Under the pieces are notes generated by a model. The model was not told where the DNA came from. It saw only the letters and a program-made list of their open reading frames with translations, and made no database searches. A stretch of DNA of 64,000 bases from Dentipellis sp. KUC8613 (lineage: Eukaryota > Basidiomycota > Agaricomycetes > Russulales > Hericiaceae), in NCBI GenBank assembly GCA_002286715.1, contig NSJX01000038.1, positions 1-64,000 of the forward strand, written 5' to 3'. The position numbers were made by a program, and so were the translations under genes. This document shows, piece by piece, positions 45,801-57,602 of the stretch. Positions within the stretch are counted from its first letter, which is position 1. Each line of letters starts with the position of its first letter.

Positions 45801-48800
45801 CAACGCACCAGACTCCAAAGGCTGTACATAAGTCTTGGGGAAGAACCCAGACTTGCCATCGCGCACGAGCGTTCCATACCACCAATCCGAGCCCGACTTC
45901 GACGGGTGTGCAGTAAGAACAAGGTTTTCACCAAACGCTAGAAAGACCCGGCCCATCAGTAACAAGTCTCGCACACCAACCAACCAATCCAACTCACATA
46001 ACTCCTCGCTCCGCTGCGCCTCATACGGATACAGCGACCGCACACGATGCTCTACACGCCGAACCCATCAGCCCCAAACAAACAATCCACACAGACAAAA
46101 CACTCACGAATACTCTTATCCACATCATCCAGCGGATCGCTCTCCTCCGCCGTATGCACACTAATATCCGGCACGCCCGCCCCCGGCTCCGCATGCCCAT
46201 TGCCCCGCGGCTCCTCCTCCTCCTCCGCCATCGACGGCATGCTCGGCTCCCTGCTCACGTTCCCAAAGTCCGCCGCGAGGCCCTCGTACCACCCGACCGA
46301 CTGCCTGTTGCTGCTCGACGAGTCGTCGCCATTCGACAGCGTCGGCAGGCGGGGCACAGCGGCGGGCACGGGCGCGGGGGGCGACGCGGCGCGCGGCGCG
46401 GCGTTGATGTGCGGCGGCGGCGCGACGTCGCCGATGACGTGGCCCGAGACGGGCGCCGAGCTTCGGTCGTTCGTGACGGTCTTCTTCAGCCTTGCGCCGC
46501 CCTGGATAGCGCTCATCAACGCACTGCGGTCGCCACTCGGTGCGGGTGCTGCAATAACAGCTGCAGGGGCAGCGGGCGCAGGGGGTGCAGCAGGTGGCGG
46601 GGGTGGGGGCGGCGCAGGCGCAGCAGGCACAGGCGTAGCGGCAGCAGCCATGATGGGCGCAGGGGGCGCGGACGGGGGCGGCGGGGGCGGCGTCGGCACG
46701 GCGGGCGACGAGGGCTTGGGCGTCGCGCTCGAGCCGCCGGCAGCCGCACTCTGCGGGCGCGCGGGCGGGAGGATGCTGCCGAAGAGCTGCTGCGCGAGGC
46801 GGTTGCGCGTGTCGCGCGACGAGTCGAGCTCGTCCTCGCTGTCGCTGTCGTCGTTCTTCTCCTCGATGTCCGCCCACTCGTCCTCGCTGTCGCCCGGCAC
46901 GGTGTTGTACGACGCCTTGACGGGCGCCGGGCCGGGGCTCTTGGAGGGCGCGGGGACGGAGGGCGCGGCGGACTGCGAGCGGAAGAAGGGGTTCGTGCCT
47001 CCGTTGGCGGGCGGTGCGGGCGGCGAAAGGGCTGCAGCAGCGCTTCCGCCGCTCATCAGACGGTTGAACGGATTGTGCTTGCCCTTGTCTGACGGCGAGC
47101 TCACGGCGGCCGGTGCAGGTGGTGCGGGAGGGGGCGGTGGTGGTGGCGGCGGCGACGCGAAGGCCGGGGCAGATGTCGCCACAGGAGTTGCAGCAGCAGG
47201 GGGAGGGACGGGAGGCGCAGGCGCGGGCGGCGGCGGGGCAGGGGGGTTCGGTGTCGCCGCGCGGCTCCTCGCCTCCTTCCTCCTGCGGAACTCCTCCTCT
47301 GCCTTCCGTGCTTCCTCTTCCTCCTCAAGCTCCATCTGCCGGATCCTCGCCTCGCGCTCTTCCTTCTTCCTGCGCTCTTCGTCATCGTGTGCGCGGCGCT
47401 CGGCCTCCTCTTTCGCCTTGCGCGCCTCGTCCTCCGCACGGCGCTGCTCCTCTTCCTCTTCCTGTTCCATACGACGCAGGCGCTCGAGGCGCTCCTCGCG
47501 CTGTTTCTTCAATGCCGCCTCACGTGCACGCAGGCGCTCCTCCTCGGGGTCAACAGCAGGTGCGGCAGGCGGGGGCGGAGCGCTGACAGGCGCAGGCGCA
47601 GGGGGCGCAGGAGCACGCGGAGCAACCGGCGGACGGGGCGCAGCCTTCCTCGGCGGGGGCGGCGCCGGCGCCGGCGCCCTCGGCTTCGGCACGGGCGGCG
47701 CGCTCTTCGTCGGTGGGGGAAGCACCGGGGCACTGGGCGCGGTAGGTGTCGCAGCGGCGCTCGCAGGGGTCGGCGTCTTGCGGCCCTGCGTGATCGCCTT
47801 CTCGCCCTCGAGCCGCTCCTTGCGCGCGCGCTCCCTCTCCTCCGCCGCGCGCTCGGCCGCGCGCGCCTTCTCCTCCGCCTCCTGCTTCTCGCGCGCGAGC
47901 CGGTCCTCGACGCTCGTGTCGAGCTTGGATGGCGTGCCCGCGCCCGGCGGCGGCGCGACGCCCAGCGCGGCCATGCGCTCCGCCATGCGACGCTGCGCCT
48001 CGGCCTGGATGAAGGCCTTACGCTCCTCGGGCGTCATGTTCTTCGTCGCGGGTGCAGGCGACGCGGTCGGCGCGGGCGGCGGTGGCGGCGGCTTCGCGAT
48101 GGAGCTGGCAGGCGGGGCAGGGGGCGGCGGAGGCGGCGGCGAGCGCGCGCGGGGGCTGCGGGGGCGCTCGCTGTCGTAGCTGCGCTCGTGCTCGCGATAC
48201 CGGTCGCGCGGGTCCCGGTCGTAGCTTCTGTCAAAGTCCCTGTCCCGATTCCTGCTATAATTCGACTCGCGGTCGTAGCGGTCGTCGCCGTAGCGGTCCT
48301 CGTTCCTGGACTTGCTCCTGTAATCCCGGCCATAGTCGTCGCGGTCGTCGAACCGCCCGAAGCGGTCGTTGCGGCGGTCGCGCTCACGATCCCACTCGCG
48401 CTTCTCCCGCGCCTTGCGCGCCTCGCGTTCCTCGATCTTGCGCTCCACCTCCGGGACGCGCTCGTGCATGAGGGAGAGGAGCTCCCGCTCGAGCCTGCGG
48501 CGCTCGTCGTCGTTACGGGCGCTGCGCGGGGCATGGCTGACGTAGTCCAAGTCGTCCTGCACGCGCTTGACGCGGTAACGCAGGTCGCTCATCTCCCGCT
48601 CCAGCGCCTCGTCCTCTGCGGTGCGGTTGGCGCTATCTTCTGCGGCGCGATCGAGCATCTTCGCGGTGTTCTCGAGCTGCCGCTTCATGTCGCTGAGGTC
48701 CCCGGCTGGCGATGCGCGCTCGCGGTCGGTCATAACCGAGGCGCGATCCACGTGCCGACGCGTGTAGTAGCCGCCGGCGGGTTCGTCGTCTGTATGTTTG

Positions 48801-49983
48801 TATACGGTAGCATCCTGACGGCCTCCAGCACCGTAGGCACCAGTGGAGTTGAATGATCGCTCTTTGAGCTTGGAAACAGGCAGATCGAGGTCAGAAGGCG
48901 TGCGGGAGCGGGCATCGTTCTTCAGGAGGCCCTTGAGGAAGTCGACGGAGTTGTCGAGGTCTTTCGATGACGGCGGGACCAGCTCTGGCGGCAGCTCGTC
49001 GGGAATTTCATTACCGTTCAGCTCTGCGATGGCATAAGCGCTGGCATGCTAATGTGAAAGGAGATGTTACGTACTGCGATAAATGAGACCCATTGCAACG
49101 TGGAACTCCGCCATGTTGAGCTTGCCGCGATTGTCCTGATCAGCGAGCGTCCTGCGCCAGAGGTCACCGACGAGCTCGATTCTGAGAAAAGGGACAGCAC
49201 GCACCATATCCTCGCGAGATCGTTCCTATCCAAACCACTCTGTCCGAACACCTCAATCGCGGTGCCACCATCAATGAAGCCCGTTCCAGCCGCGTCCCAG
49301 GCCCTGAAAATCTGGTCGTAGCTCTTCTTCTCGCCCTTGCTGAGCGCCCAGGGGATGCGAGGCGCGGCGGTGCCCTTAACCTCCTGGTTGTGCTGGATGA
49401 AGCTCTGCTGCAACGACAGACCGCCAAGTTGCTGCTGTGGCTGCATGAGCTGCGGGGCACCCCCAGCTGTGTATGGCGCAGACGGGTTGGCAGGGAGGAA
49501 AGTGCTCGACATCATCTGAAGGCGGGGGTCGATGAAACCCGTGACCTGGGGCACAAGGGGTTGAAGCCCTCCGCCGCCTGCGCCCGGAAAGCCTGTCTGC
49601 TGGGGAAGAATGCCAGGAGACTGACTGAGGAAGCGATTGGGCTGCTGTCCCACGCCAAGGAATCCAGACTGCGGAGGTGGGGGAGGCGGGGGTGCTTGCT
49701 GCTGCTGGAATTGGGGAAGCGGCGGTACAGGCGGCGGCGGCGCCCTCTGCTGCTGGCCATAGCCGCCACCTGGAAAGCCGGTCTGCTGGGGTAAGAGACC
49801 ACCAGCGCCAGGAAAGCCAGTCTGTTGTGGTTGTTGGAAACCTTGCGGGCGCTGACCAGGGAAACCGGTGGGCTGCGGAACAAGCCCGCCTGGCTGAAGC
49901 TGCTGGAATCCAGGATGTTGCCCTGGAAAGCCAGTTTGAAGGGGATATTGATAGCCTGGCTGGCCCTGTCCCCACTGAGCCAT
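42883..49983 (-). CDS. CIN1: Intersectin-like endocytic scaffold (EH, coiled coil, WH2, SH3 x2, RhoGEF DH-PH)
   Basis: Multidomain adaptor linking endocytosis to actin, with the domain order described for Cryptococcus Cin1. Start 49983. Order: TGFPG-rich repeats; one EH domain (IPWALSKGEKKSYDQIFRAW, DAAGTGFIDGGTAIEVF, SGLDRNDLARIW|, LADQDNRGKLNMAEFHVAMG); a linker; a long coiled coil (about 48720-48410: MKRQLENTAKMLDRAAED...); Arg/Asp-rich and proline-rich regions (48300-46550); a WH2-like RSALMSAIQGGARLKKTV (about 46500); SH3-1 (about 46043-45800, SDWWYGTLVRDGKSGFFPKTYV); SH3-2 (45755-45600, ALYSYTGEGADQLPFEPED, DWWKAEKEGVVFIVPAAYLEV); an acidic linker (45460-44500); DH (44450-43420: FEFIATEAAYVRDLQLIVE, FLSSLEERQRSCRLYIDRI); PH (43400-42900: GVLAKAKSGRKLHAFLCSDILVL, CHMWMADIDIA). 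Stop 42883-42885. About 2,100 residues. EH binds NPF motifs, WH2 binds actin, and DH-PH would activate a Rho GTPase. Confidence 0.85.
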
Positions 49984-51934
49984 GGCAATTAGTGGTCGTT
50001 AGTGTCCAGTAAAGAAAAGAAAGAGAGAGGTTGAGCGTTTGTTATCCCGTCATCGCCTCGCCCGGAATCCCTAGGGCGCCCTCTTCCAGCTCCGCTTCAA
50101 TTCCCGCCTTATAAGCCCATCTCTCTCCACGCGTCTTCTTCCTCGTCGCGCATTTTTTGCATCGATGTTCTTCCAATCCACAACCCTTTCTTCGCGTGTG
50201 CGAGTGACTCCCTGATCGTCTACTTTCATCTCTCTTTTCCTCCGATTTTCCTTGTCTCTGGCACTGTGGCGCCCGCGCGCTTCATGTCCTTCCGATCCCA
50301 CGTGCCCAGTCAAGGCCTTCACTTTCCTTCGGGACTCGTCACTCTGAAGGCCTGTTACGGTCGTGGAAGAACAAGCGGCCTGATATCGCCTCACCGCTGC
50401 TCTTCGTTATGAAGATGCGTGGATCCTGGGGCTTTCGGGTCGTGTCGCCTCTGTAGAGTTGAGGCCAGCGTGCGGCTCGCCGCTTGATTCTGGTCTCGTA
50501 GTTTGGAGGCATACATGCCTCTGTGTGTACCGTAGTATGTCCAACTGTGAATGTCATGAAGTCGTGTTTACTACATTTCCTGTTTGAAGTGGTCGTAGCT
50601 GGCTGCACGACGTGATTGAGTACACGATCTTGGGGAGAAAATAATCCCTGGTGCGCTGGAAGTGGACTTCGGCAAATCCAATGGACTTCATTGGTCCGAC
50701 TGCGAGCTCGTTGCTTTTACCTGTCTGAAGACTGATAGGCTCCAGAAATATCGTTGACTTTCATATGACTTTCGGTAGGTACATCTGCGCCATCCGCGGT
50801 TCGTTAAATCGTGTATTGCCAGACGCCCTCACGTTGTCAGGACGCCACACAGGAAGCTCTCCCATAATATCCGCACGATACAAGATCCATGGTGTATACA
50901 GCGAGAGACGCGATGAATGCAAATCCATTTGAGCCCTTCACAAGGGTTCAGGACCTCATCAAGGCATCGTTCACAAAGGTCACGCCGCTGTCGTTGGGGC
51001 AGGAAAGAACATCCGTCCCCACGTCGAGATCAACGATGGTGAGGAGATGCATGGTCCAGTATCGTGCCTATACACTGACCTTGATCCATCGCCAGTAACA
51101 CGACTTTTTAAGATCAGCTGCTCTGGCGGATTCGACACCACACGGTCGCGAGGGCATTCTCTTTGCTGAGAACGGAAGATATCAGTTGGTTGACGACTTG
51201 AGCATCCAGAAGGGCACCGAGCCTACGCCGAAAATAGACGAAGGCTAGCGACGAACGATATACCCTACGAACCCGGTGAGTGATGTATCGATCCCATACG
51301 TCGTAAAGAATGAAGCTAGCTACGGCATGCTCGATACATCGGCATGGACGAAGATGGAAACGCATTACCTCGAGCATCAGCTACCGGACTCCCGATAGTG
51401 ATTCCCTCGTCATTCTAAATGCCCTTCGACATAGGCAGATGTGCGTCCAACGGCGAAAGTGTAACTGCCGTAACCAAGATGAATCCGACATCTCAAGATT
51501 GTTCCGCATTCGCTCTTGCACATACCCCTCCCACACCACCTGCTCGTTCCACTTCACGACATTGGAAGAACTACAGCAACGATTTGACCTGTATATGTTC
51601 GTTGCGAAAAGTCGTGTTGGCAACAGTAGCACGCGACCCGCGCGTGAGCCTTCCATTCGGAAGCTTAAGGGGAAGACAAAAGGCGTAGGGGGTGTCTCTA
51701 TACATTTCCCGTGCGCATGTCCGACGCGCTTGCGTAGGTACTGGGTAGATCCTATCACGCAAGCTTTTCTGCTCGACTTTGGTTATCTTTTTGTACATAT
51801 TACTCTTTCGCATATTCTCGTCGAACGTTCATCTGTATCCTCAATACAAATTTCCGTGAGCTCGTGCTCTCCACGCCAGACTTTGGCGCACTTCATTTCC
51901 CAAGCACCGGTCGACCAATACCCGGCGGTGCATT
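49984..51934. other. Gene-poor stretch
   Basis: 1.95 kb with only short open frames. The best is 50889-51098 (+), MVYTARDAMNANPFEPFTRV..., with no family signature. I see no RNA gene, TIR or long repeat here, and no clear function. It may contain the degraded left flank of element copy 2. Confidence 0.4.
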
Positions 51935-52467
51935 TCTTTTCAAAGTAATTGCATCGAGCGCCAGAGACGCGGGGGGCGGCAGCACCACGTGGCGCACCGA
52001 GAGCACGGATGGCTGCAGCCTTGTCAAGTTGAGCGCCGTCCGAGTGGCGAGTTCGAGTCCGCCGCAGACAAGACAGCATAATCCCCGTGCAAAAAGAAAA
52101 CATCGTCGTCCTCAGCAGGAAGCGATGGCAACCATCGATACGACCGTCGCTGCAGCGTCCTGATTCTGAACAATAGCAGACGGACCGCTAGCGCTCGCGA
52201 AGAGTGGTCATCTCGCCCTCACTGCCCCTCAATATCGCGTTCGAACGCAGGGCCGCACACGGCACCCCGGCACACAAGTCATGCGCACCGCCCGCTAATT
52301 GTCTTGCCCATCACCAAGCGGGACACGGGCCGCCGTCCAGCCAAGCGCAAACAGAGACTTGCCAAAATTAGCAGGTGTTGCCAGACGTTGTTCTTGTGGG
52401 TCCACTTGTTTACACCCCATGTGGGCGCGCTGCGCCTTTGTTCCATAGCGGGCGGCGGAGTTGCGCG

Positions 52468-52540
52468 ATCATCAGCTGATGATGGCGCACTAATTGCCCG
52501 CATGGCATCAGTGCTCTATTGTTTTGGGACACTTATAAGG
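52468..52540 (+). promoter_or_regulatory. Core promoter-like block of element copy 2
   Basis: The palindrome ATCATCAGCTGATGAT (52468-52483) is followed 50 bp later by TATAAGGGGG (52534). Same order and spacing as in copy 1. Confidence 0.6.
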
Positions 52541-53160
52541 GGGCGCACCTGGGTGGGGGGACCTCATTCGCCTTTCCTCTTCCCCCCATCTCCCCCCTCC
52601 CCCTCCCTTCCCTCTCTCCCCACCTTCTGCGCTGCAGCTCTCTTGCTTTGTGCTTACCTCAACATGTCGTCGACGGGTCTTGATATGCTTTGGCTAGCGG
52701 GCTCCGACGCCTTCTGTCGTTGGGCCATACTTGCTCGTCGTCGTGTGGCCCACCTCGGGGTACGCCCACCGTCCCCGTCTTGGATGCTGACGGGTTCTAG
52801 GATCTCCGGCGACCATCCGACAGCTGCTCGCAAGTCTCTTCTGGCAACGGATCAGCTCAACGCCGCCTCCAGCACATCAGTACCGCGACAGTTCAACATA
52901 ACCTCGACACGACTTACCGGCGACGCAAACTTCTCTACTGACGACTTCCTGGCAGCACGACTTGATCTCGATCCGATAACGCTTGATGTGACGACGCTGA
53001 TTTTGCCTTACATCAATACTTCCAAACTTCACAAGGTACGCACTCACCTCGTCCCTCACTCCCCTTCTCACATCCTCCAACCCAGATTTCTCGACGACGC
53101 GCCACCCTCTCCACTCAACAAATCTAGCCTCTGATCTGTGTCCGCCCAGCATACGCCAGG

Positions 53161-53216
53161 GTGTCCGCGAGGCGGAGCGCGCCTCAAGCACCCACGGGAT
53201 GTGCGTCCGCCGCGCG
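53161..53216 (+). repeat. Internal GC-rich unit, copy 2
   Basis: GTGTCCGCGAGGCGGAGCGC then GCCTCAAGCACCCACGGGAT then GTGCGTCCGC; matches the three units in copy 1. Confidence 0.75.
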
Positions 53217-54670
53217 GCACCCGCCCGCGCCCGCGTGGGACTTCCCGTCAACGTCGCGGTCGAGGTCCGCGGCGCGGGACGGCGGGGCCTGGCGCTTGAG
53301 TCTTTGCTTTTCTCGGCGGCGTGCTGCTCACTTGAGTCTCCGGCAGTGTTTCTCTTTGGCAGTCTTCAAGATCGACAAACACCGGGATTCCCGGCACCCC
53401 GCGCCCGAGGGGGCCTCCCATTGGCTTTGCGGTCGAGGGCCCCGCCGCCGAGGGCCGCGCACGTCCCCGCCGCATATGCGCTGTGCGGTGTGTGTACCTG
53501 CAAGCGTGCACCCGGGACCTCTACGCTGCCGCGGTAAGGCGCGGGCTTCATCGAGACATTAGGCTTGTCTCTTCCGTCGACTGGAATCAATAACCAAGAC
53601 TCGTCCTCTGCACAGCCCGTAAGTCGCGCTGCCACGGACTACAGCCCCGCGCGTCTTAAGTGGCGCACACGGTGTCTGTCATACGCGGGGTCCGGCGGGG
53701 TCCGCCCCGCCGCAGAAGCCCAGTCTGCGCCATAGCCTCCGCCTGCGGCGCGCGCGTCCCTCCTCATCGCGCACCTATGCAGGCCGTGCGCGGCTGGGTG
53801 CGTCGATGAGGCGCGGCGCGGCGCCCCTTCCCGTGTCTACTTCGGGATGCCTCGTCAGCCCATAGGTCGCCCCTTCAATGCTCTGGGGAGACCGACCGCG
53901 CTCTACATGGCGATCCAAGTCCTCGTCGCGCTTGAGCTTGCATGCTTCTGGCTGCTTGTCACGGTTTTCGTGCTGTTTTCTCCTCCGCGATGTCTGCCGT
54001 TGGCAGTGGTGGGCCTCTGCGTCGCTGCGGTGGGGCTGCGGGGAGGCGGAGGGCGCAGGCCGGGTCCTGATGCGCTATCCAGGTCCGTTGTACATGCATA
54101 TGGTTGCTGGGTATTGGGTTTGCTGGGGCGTGCTGGGCTGTGGGCAAGTGCAAGTGCAAGATTCGACGCTGCAAGAGGAACTCGACCAACCTCAATGCGA
54201 ACACGATTTCCTGTGTAGCAAGACTCGATATCGCGCTGACGCTTCGACACTTCTCTGGCTGCCTTCAAGCGTGTGTGACTTCGAGAAGTGAGAACCTTCA
54301 AGATGCGACGAACAGTGTGCCTCAAGATCTACTTGAACGTCAACACCTCCAACAACAAATGAAGAAACAGAAACTACTGACCTCTGCCTCTAGACGCAAC
54401 CTCAACAGCCCGCATTCCGACCTCTACCTCCCCCTCAACGTCAGCCAAGCAACGTCAAGCGCAAGGTCCGCGGGGCTACTCGGTGCCCTTGTGAGTCCCT
54501 TTACTTACCTGTTTCCTTCGCAACTCTTGTTGACATATTTGCGATGCAGGGGTTTCCGCGGGCAAAACCCACGTAAGTAATCTTCCCTCTGTTCGGAGAA
54601 CCGGGGGCTGACGTGCCTACACTTTGTCTTCCTTAGGAGATGCGGACGGCCGGCGGGAGGAAGGGACGGG

Positions 54671-55390
54671 CAGAACAAGGATGTGAGGTAAGACCTTTCC
54701 TGAGAGTGTTATACGTTACGCGTTACGAGAGATCCATCGTGGATTATGGCGACGAGACTTTCGTCTTTCCGTTCGGATGTGCTAGTAGCTAGTATGATGA
54801 ATCGTGAAATATACTCCCCTTCGCGCCGTGACACGTATGCCATATGAGCGTGGTTCGTTCGTGATTGTGGGAGTAAGGATATGCAGTGAATCGGAATATG
54901 AATGGAACGTTGAATACGAGAACGGTCAATCTCAAGGCCAAGTAGTAATGTACAGCAGCATATGAATAGGTTGCAAAGATCCCAAATACGAGCCTCCTTG
55001 GCTTAGTGGCTGTAGTGGCCCCAAACCGGGAATGCGAGGGTGTGTGAGCACCAACGGGTTCACGTCCTTGTGCGCTGAGTTCAAGACCGTCCCCTCCAGA
55101 AAACTTTGGCGTCCATCCTTCCCCGCAGCGCAAGCTGTGGCTGAACATGGAGTAATAGTGCCTTGTCCGACCAGGGAAGCAATTCCGCAGTCGGTAGGCG
55201 CCGCCGAGTTAGTCTTAGGAGATCAGGGCGTTGTCGTCTGTCGCGCAGGTCCGCCGTGCCTCTCGTAAACCTATTCTTTTGCTTATTTTATTCTCAACAA
55301 TCCTATGCATGGTACGCATATGCGCAGGCATTTGTTGCTATTCTTGCAAGAGTTTGAGGTTTGGAGGAGGAGCGCCGGAGGACACTGCAT
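54671..55390. other. Intergenic
   Basis: Between element copy 2 and the U6 gene. A minus-strand open frame (54789-55148) has a hydrophobic stretch but no family signature. Nothing else seen. Confidence 0.35.
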
Positions 55391-55439
55391 GCAGCTAAGC
55401 GAGCCGCGAGTTGCGACACCCGCTGCCCGAGCAAAACCC
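55391..55439 (+). promoter_or_regulatory. U6 upstream control block, copy 1
   Basis: GCAGCTAAGCGAGCCGCGA, a 7-nt extra segment, then CACCCGCTGCCCGAGCAAAA. The same two blocks precede the second U6 gene, in both cases ending about 42 bp before the RNA. It probably acts as an external Pol III promoter element; no TATA box is visible. Confidence 0.65.
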
Positions 55440-55481
55440 AAAGCGCCGTGCTCGGCTACCAGACCCCGCCAGTAACTTATG

Positions 55482-55504
55482 TCCCCTTCGGGGTGACATA
55501 CGAA

Positions 55505-55535
<31 letters not shown>

Positions 55536-55600
55536 GGCCCCTGCACAAGGATGACACGCTTTCCCAGAGTGGTAGACCTACGGGTCTCAATATTTATTTT
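55482..55600 (+). ncRNA. U6 spliceosomal snRNA, copy 1
   Basis: Catalytic RNA of the spliceosome. It opens with a GUCCCC-UUCG-GGG hairpin, then ATTGGAACGATACAGAGAAG with the ACAGAGA box, ATTAGCATGGCCCCTGCACA, AGGATGACACGC (AGC-equivalent and internal stem-loop), all very close to canonical U6. After GACACGC the 3' part differs from canonical U6: TTTCCCAGAGTGGT, then hairpin AGACC-TACG-GGTCT, then CAATATTTATTTT as the Pol III stop. No intron. The exact 3' end is approximate. Confidence 0.93.
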
Positions 55601-55739
55601 CGTCTACGCACGCAGTGTCCTTCGACGACAGTTTGGGAGATGAGAGCTCGGGCAGGCGAGCGAATAACAGATCATCAAATTATTGTGCTCATTGTGCAAC
55701 AGAGTGCTATTTGTATACGTAGTTTATTCCTTCGCCAGT

Positions 55740-57240
55740 TCATACACGACGGCTGCGACGGCTGCGGGCGAGCTGCCGCCCCCGCGGTGGCTCCTCATTG
55801 TCCTTTCGTTCAGAAGCCAACGGGCGTCTGATCGAAAGCATCGGTACCCACACGACCTCGCCACGGACCGTGTACAATGGCGTCAGGGAGCGCAGCAGCA
55901 CGTCGACGTCGCTCACGCCGTGTCTACCGTCCATGCCAATCTTCATGCGAGCTTCGTCTTTGGATGAAGGCCAGTGATTAGCCCACTGTAAAATTTGAGA
56001 TGTTAGGTCGTACGGATCGATGTAGCTATAGGAAGACATACGGCGAAATCAATCATTGCCATGCGGATGGCAGTCACAGCTCTGGCGACGATATCAGCGC
56101 GCGTCAGAGCGCCTCTCTCGTCGCTCCGCACAGGGACGAACAGTATCTTCTCTTCGTAGCCTGGCCACCTGAAGTGCTGCATCAACAATATAAGTCAATT
56201 GTTTAAATGCCGCCAACACCTAGCTTGAAGGGATACATACCAATTTGATATCCTCCTGACGGCTGTTCGCGAAGGGAACGTCCTTCGGCTTGTGGACCCA
56301 GTCGCGTAGATCAGCATTCGCTATGCTCTCATCATGGGGCATGTCGACAGTGATTTCCGGGTGGTTCGGTGCGGGTCTGTATCCCCGCAACATCACATCG
56401 TCCAGGCGATCGAATGTGTACTCGGTTCCGCGGTATTCTGAAAGTAAGACGGGTGCATATTTTGATGGAAGGTCGAGGTGGAAGCAGGACTGAGCATTCA
56501 TCACATGGAGAAAGTCATTAATGTTAGTGGGGATTGAAACAGAAAAGCACGAGAGTGGGTGCTTACGCCAGGCCCGACGATGCGATGCAACGTATCGGAA
56601 GGAGAAATATATTTCGATGTCGATTCTGACGACTTGAGATCGTCGGCACTGATTGGACGACAGACACACGATTGAAAGAGGCACGCAGGCAAGCCCGCGT
56701 CTGCAGCCCTTCGTTGCTTGCGAATAGGCTCGTCGAGCTGCTTGGGAGTGAAACGTGATGTGCGACTGCTCATCTTGGATCGTGGGGTGTGATGGCCATC
56801 GAACGTCTTCAAGGTCCTTTATATCGAGGTGGACGGGCCACATTCTTGCCAAAGCTCGTATTGTCTCAAGTGTGGACAATGTCTGTGGCGAACCGTCCAA
56901 GTTCGCCACCGGCGTTGAAGGCCAATGCATATGAATCATGATAAGTGGCTTGTCTCGGGATGCTAGCCCGAGCGATTTTTGTGGCGGTGGGGCCATAGTC
57001 CATAGCTCGTCAAAGTACACCTGGAGAATAGAGACATTGTTTTGTAAGTCCAGTGCCGCAACGCACCGTCAAAGCACGACCACAGACGAGTTCAAGGGGT
57101 CGCACATGCGCATCGTCTGCTGTCAGTTCAGATAGCTATGGCCTGCGATGGTGCTTGTCTCCAGGAAGCAGGAACGTACCGAATAGGATCTCGAATAGGT
57201 CTCGAAGGCTTGTTCCTTCAAGTAGACTTTCCCACGGTCG
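55740..57240 (-). CDS. Unassigned multi-exon protein
   Basis: Not recognised. After an acceptor near 57243 the frame reads RPWESLLEGTSLRDLFEILF|ADDAHVRPLELVCGRALT|VYFDELWTMAPPPQKSLGL, joined by introns at about 57181-57121 and 57065-57022. Later exons contain SRDKPLIMIHMHWPSTPVAN, FDRLDDVMLRGYRPAPNHPE, HFRWPGYEEKILFVPVRSDE, MAMIDFA|WANHWPSSKDEAR and EVVWVPMLSIRRP; stop TGA 55740-55742. The exon carrying the start codon was not found; it should lie upstream of 57243. The central part (about 56820-56570) may hold another intron. The style (cytosolic, no signal peptide or TM) resembles basidiomycete-specific hypothetical proteins. It is convergent with U6 copy 1. Confidence 0.6.
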
Positions 57241-57602
57241 CTAATTGAAGTTGTGTGTGCTCAAGGTCGTCTTTATAGCATTGGAGATGGTATATGGATG
57301 AGTTCTTTTCGTCGAGCTTTCCCGATTGTAGTCCATATGTAACTATGATAGTGTTATCGTGTCAGTATAAGCCGTTGAAGCTTTCCGTGGGGACTTCAAT
57401 AAGCCGACGTTCGGCTACTAGCGCGCGCTGCCGACAAGACGCGACACCCTCTTCAACATCTGCCGCACTGCGCAGTGCCGCCCATATCCCCACACTGACT
57501 ACCTCCATTGATCGTGCTGGCACGGACATAGCAGATCATATAATACCCAACCTTGCACGAAATCCAGGCGACTACGGTCTGCAGTGCAATATATAGCAGA
57601 CC

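Larger units (their letters stand above)
51935..54670 (+). repeat. Dispersed element, copy 2 (about 2.7 kb)
   Basis: Plus-strand partner of 34130-36330. Matching landmarks in order: the block ending TIDTTVAAAS (52163), CTGAACAATAGC (about 52168), CCGCTAGCGCTCG, GCCCATCACC (52308), TTGCCAAAATT, the palindrome (52468-52483), TATAAGG (52534), a C/T-rich leader, CTTGCTCGTCGTCGTGTGGC (52730), donor-like GTACGC (52759), AAGGTACGCACT and CCCAG (53034-53087), the GC-rich unit (53161), GGTCGAGG words, TGTGCCTCAA (54314), GTGAGTCCC (54492), GCAGGGGTTTCCGCGGGC and GTAAGTAATC (about 54580). It is longer than copy 1 because of about 0.7 kb at 53560-54280 with no counterpart. Open frames within (for example 52304-53134) are not preserved in copy 1. 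Confidence 0.65.

Noticed and set aside
46047..48179. Plus-strand frame of 710 codons, Gly/Ala/Ser-rich
   Set aside because: Antisense of the proline/charged region of CIN1; composition mirrors that gene.
47387..48856. Plus-strand Arg-rich frame of 489 codons
   Set aside because: Antisense of the CIN1 coiled coil and Arg/Asp region.
57590..57596. TATATAG just before OPA3
   Set aside because: Only 7 bp before the start codon, too close to be the TATA box of that gene.
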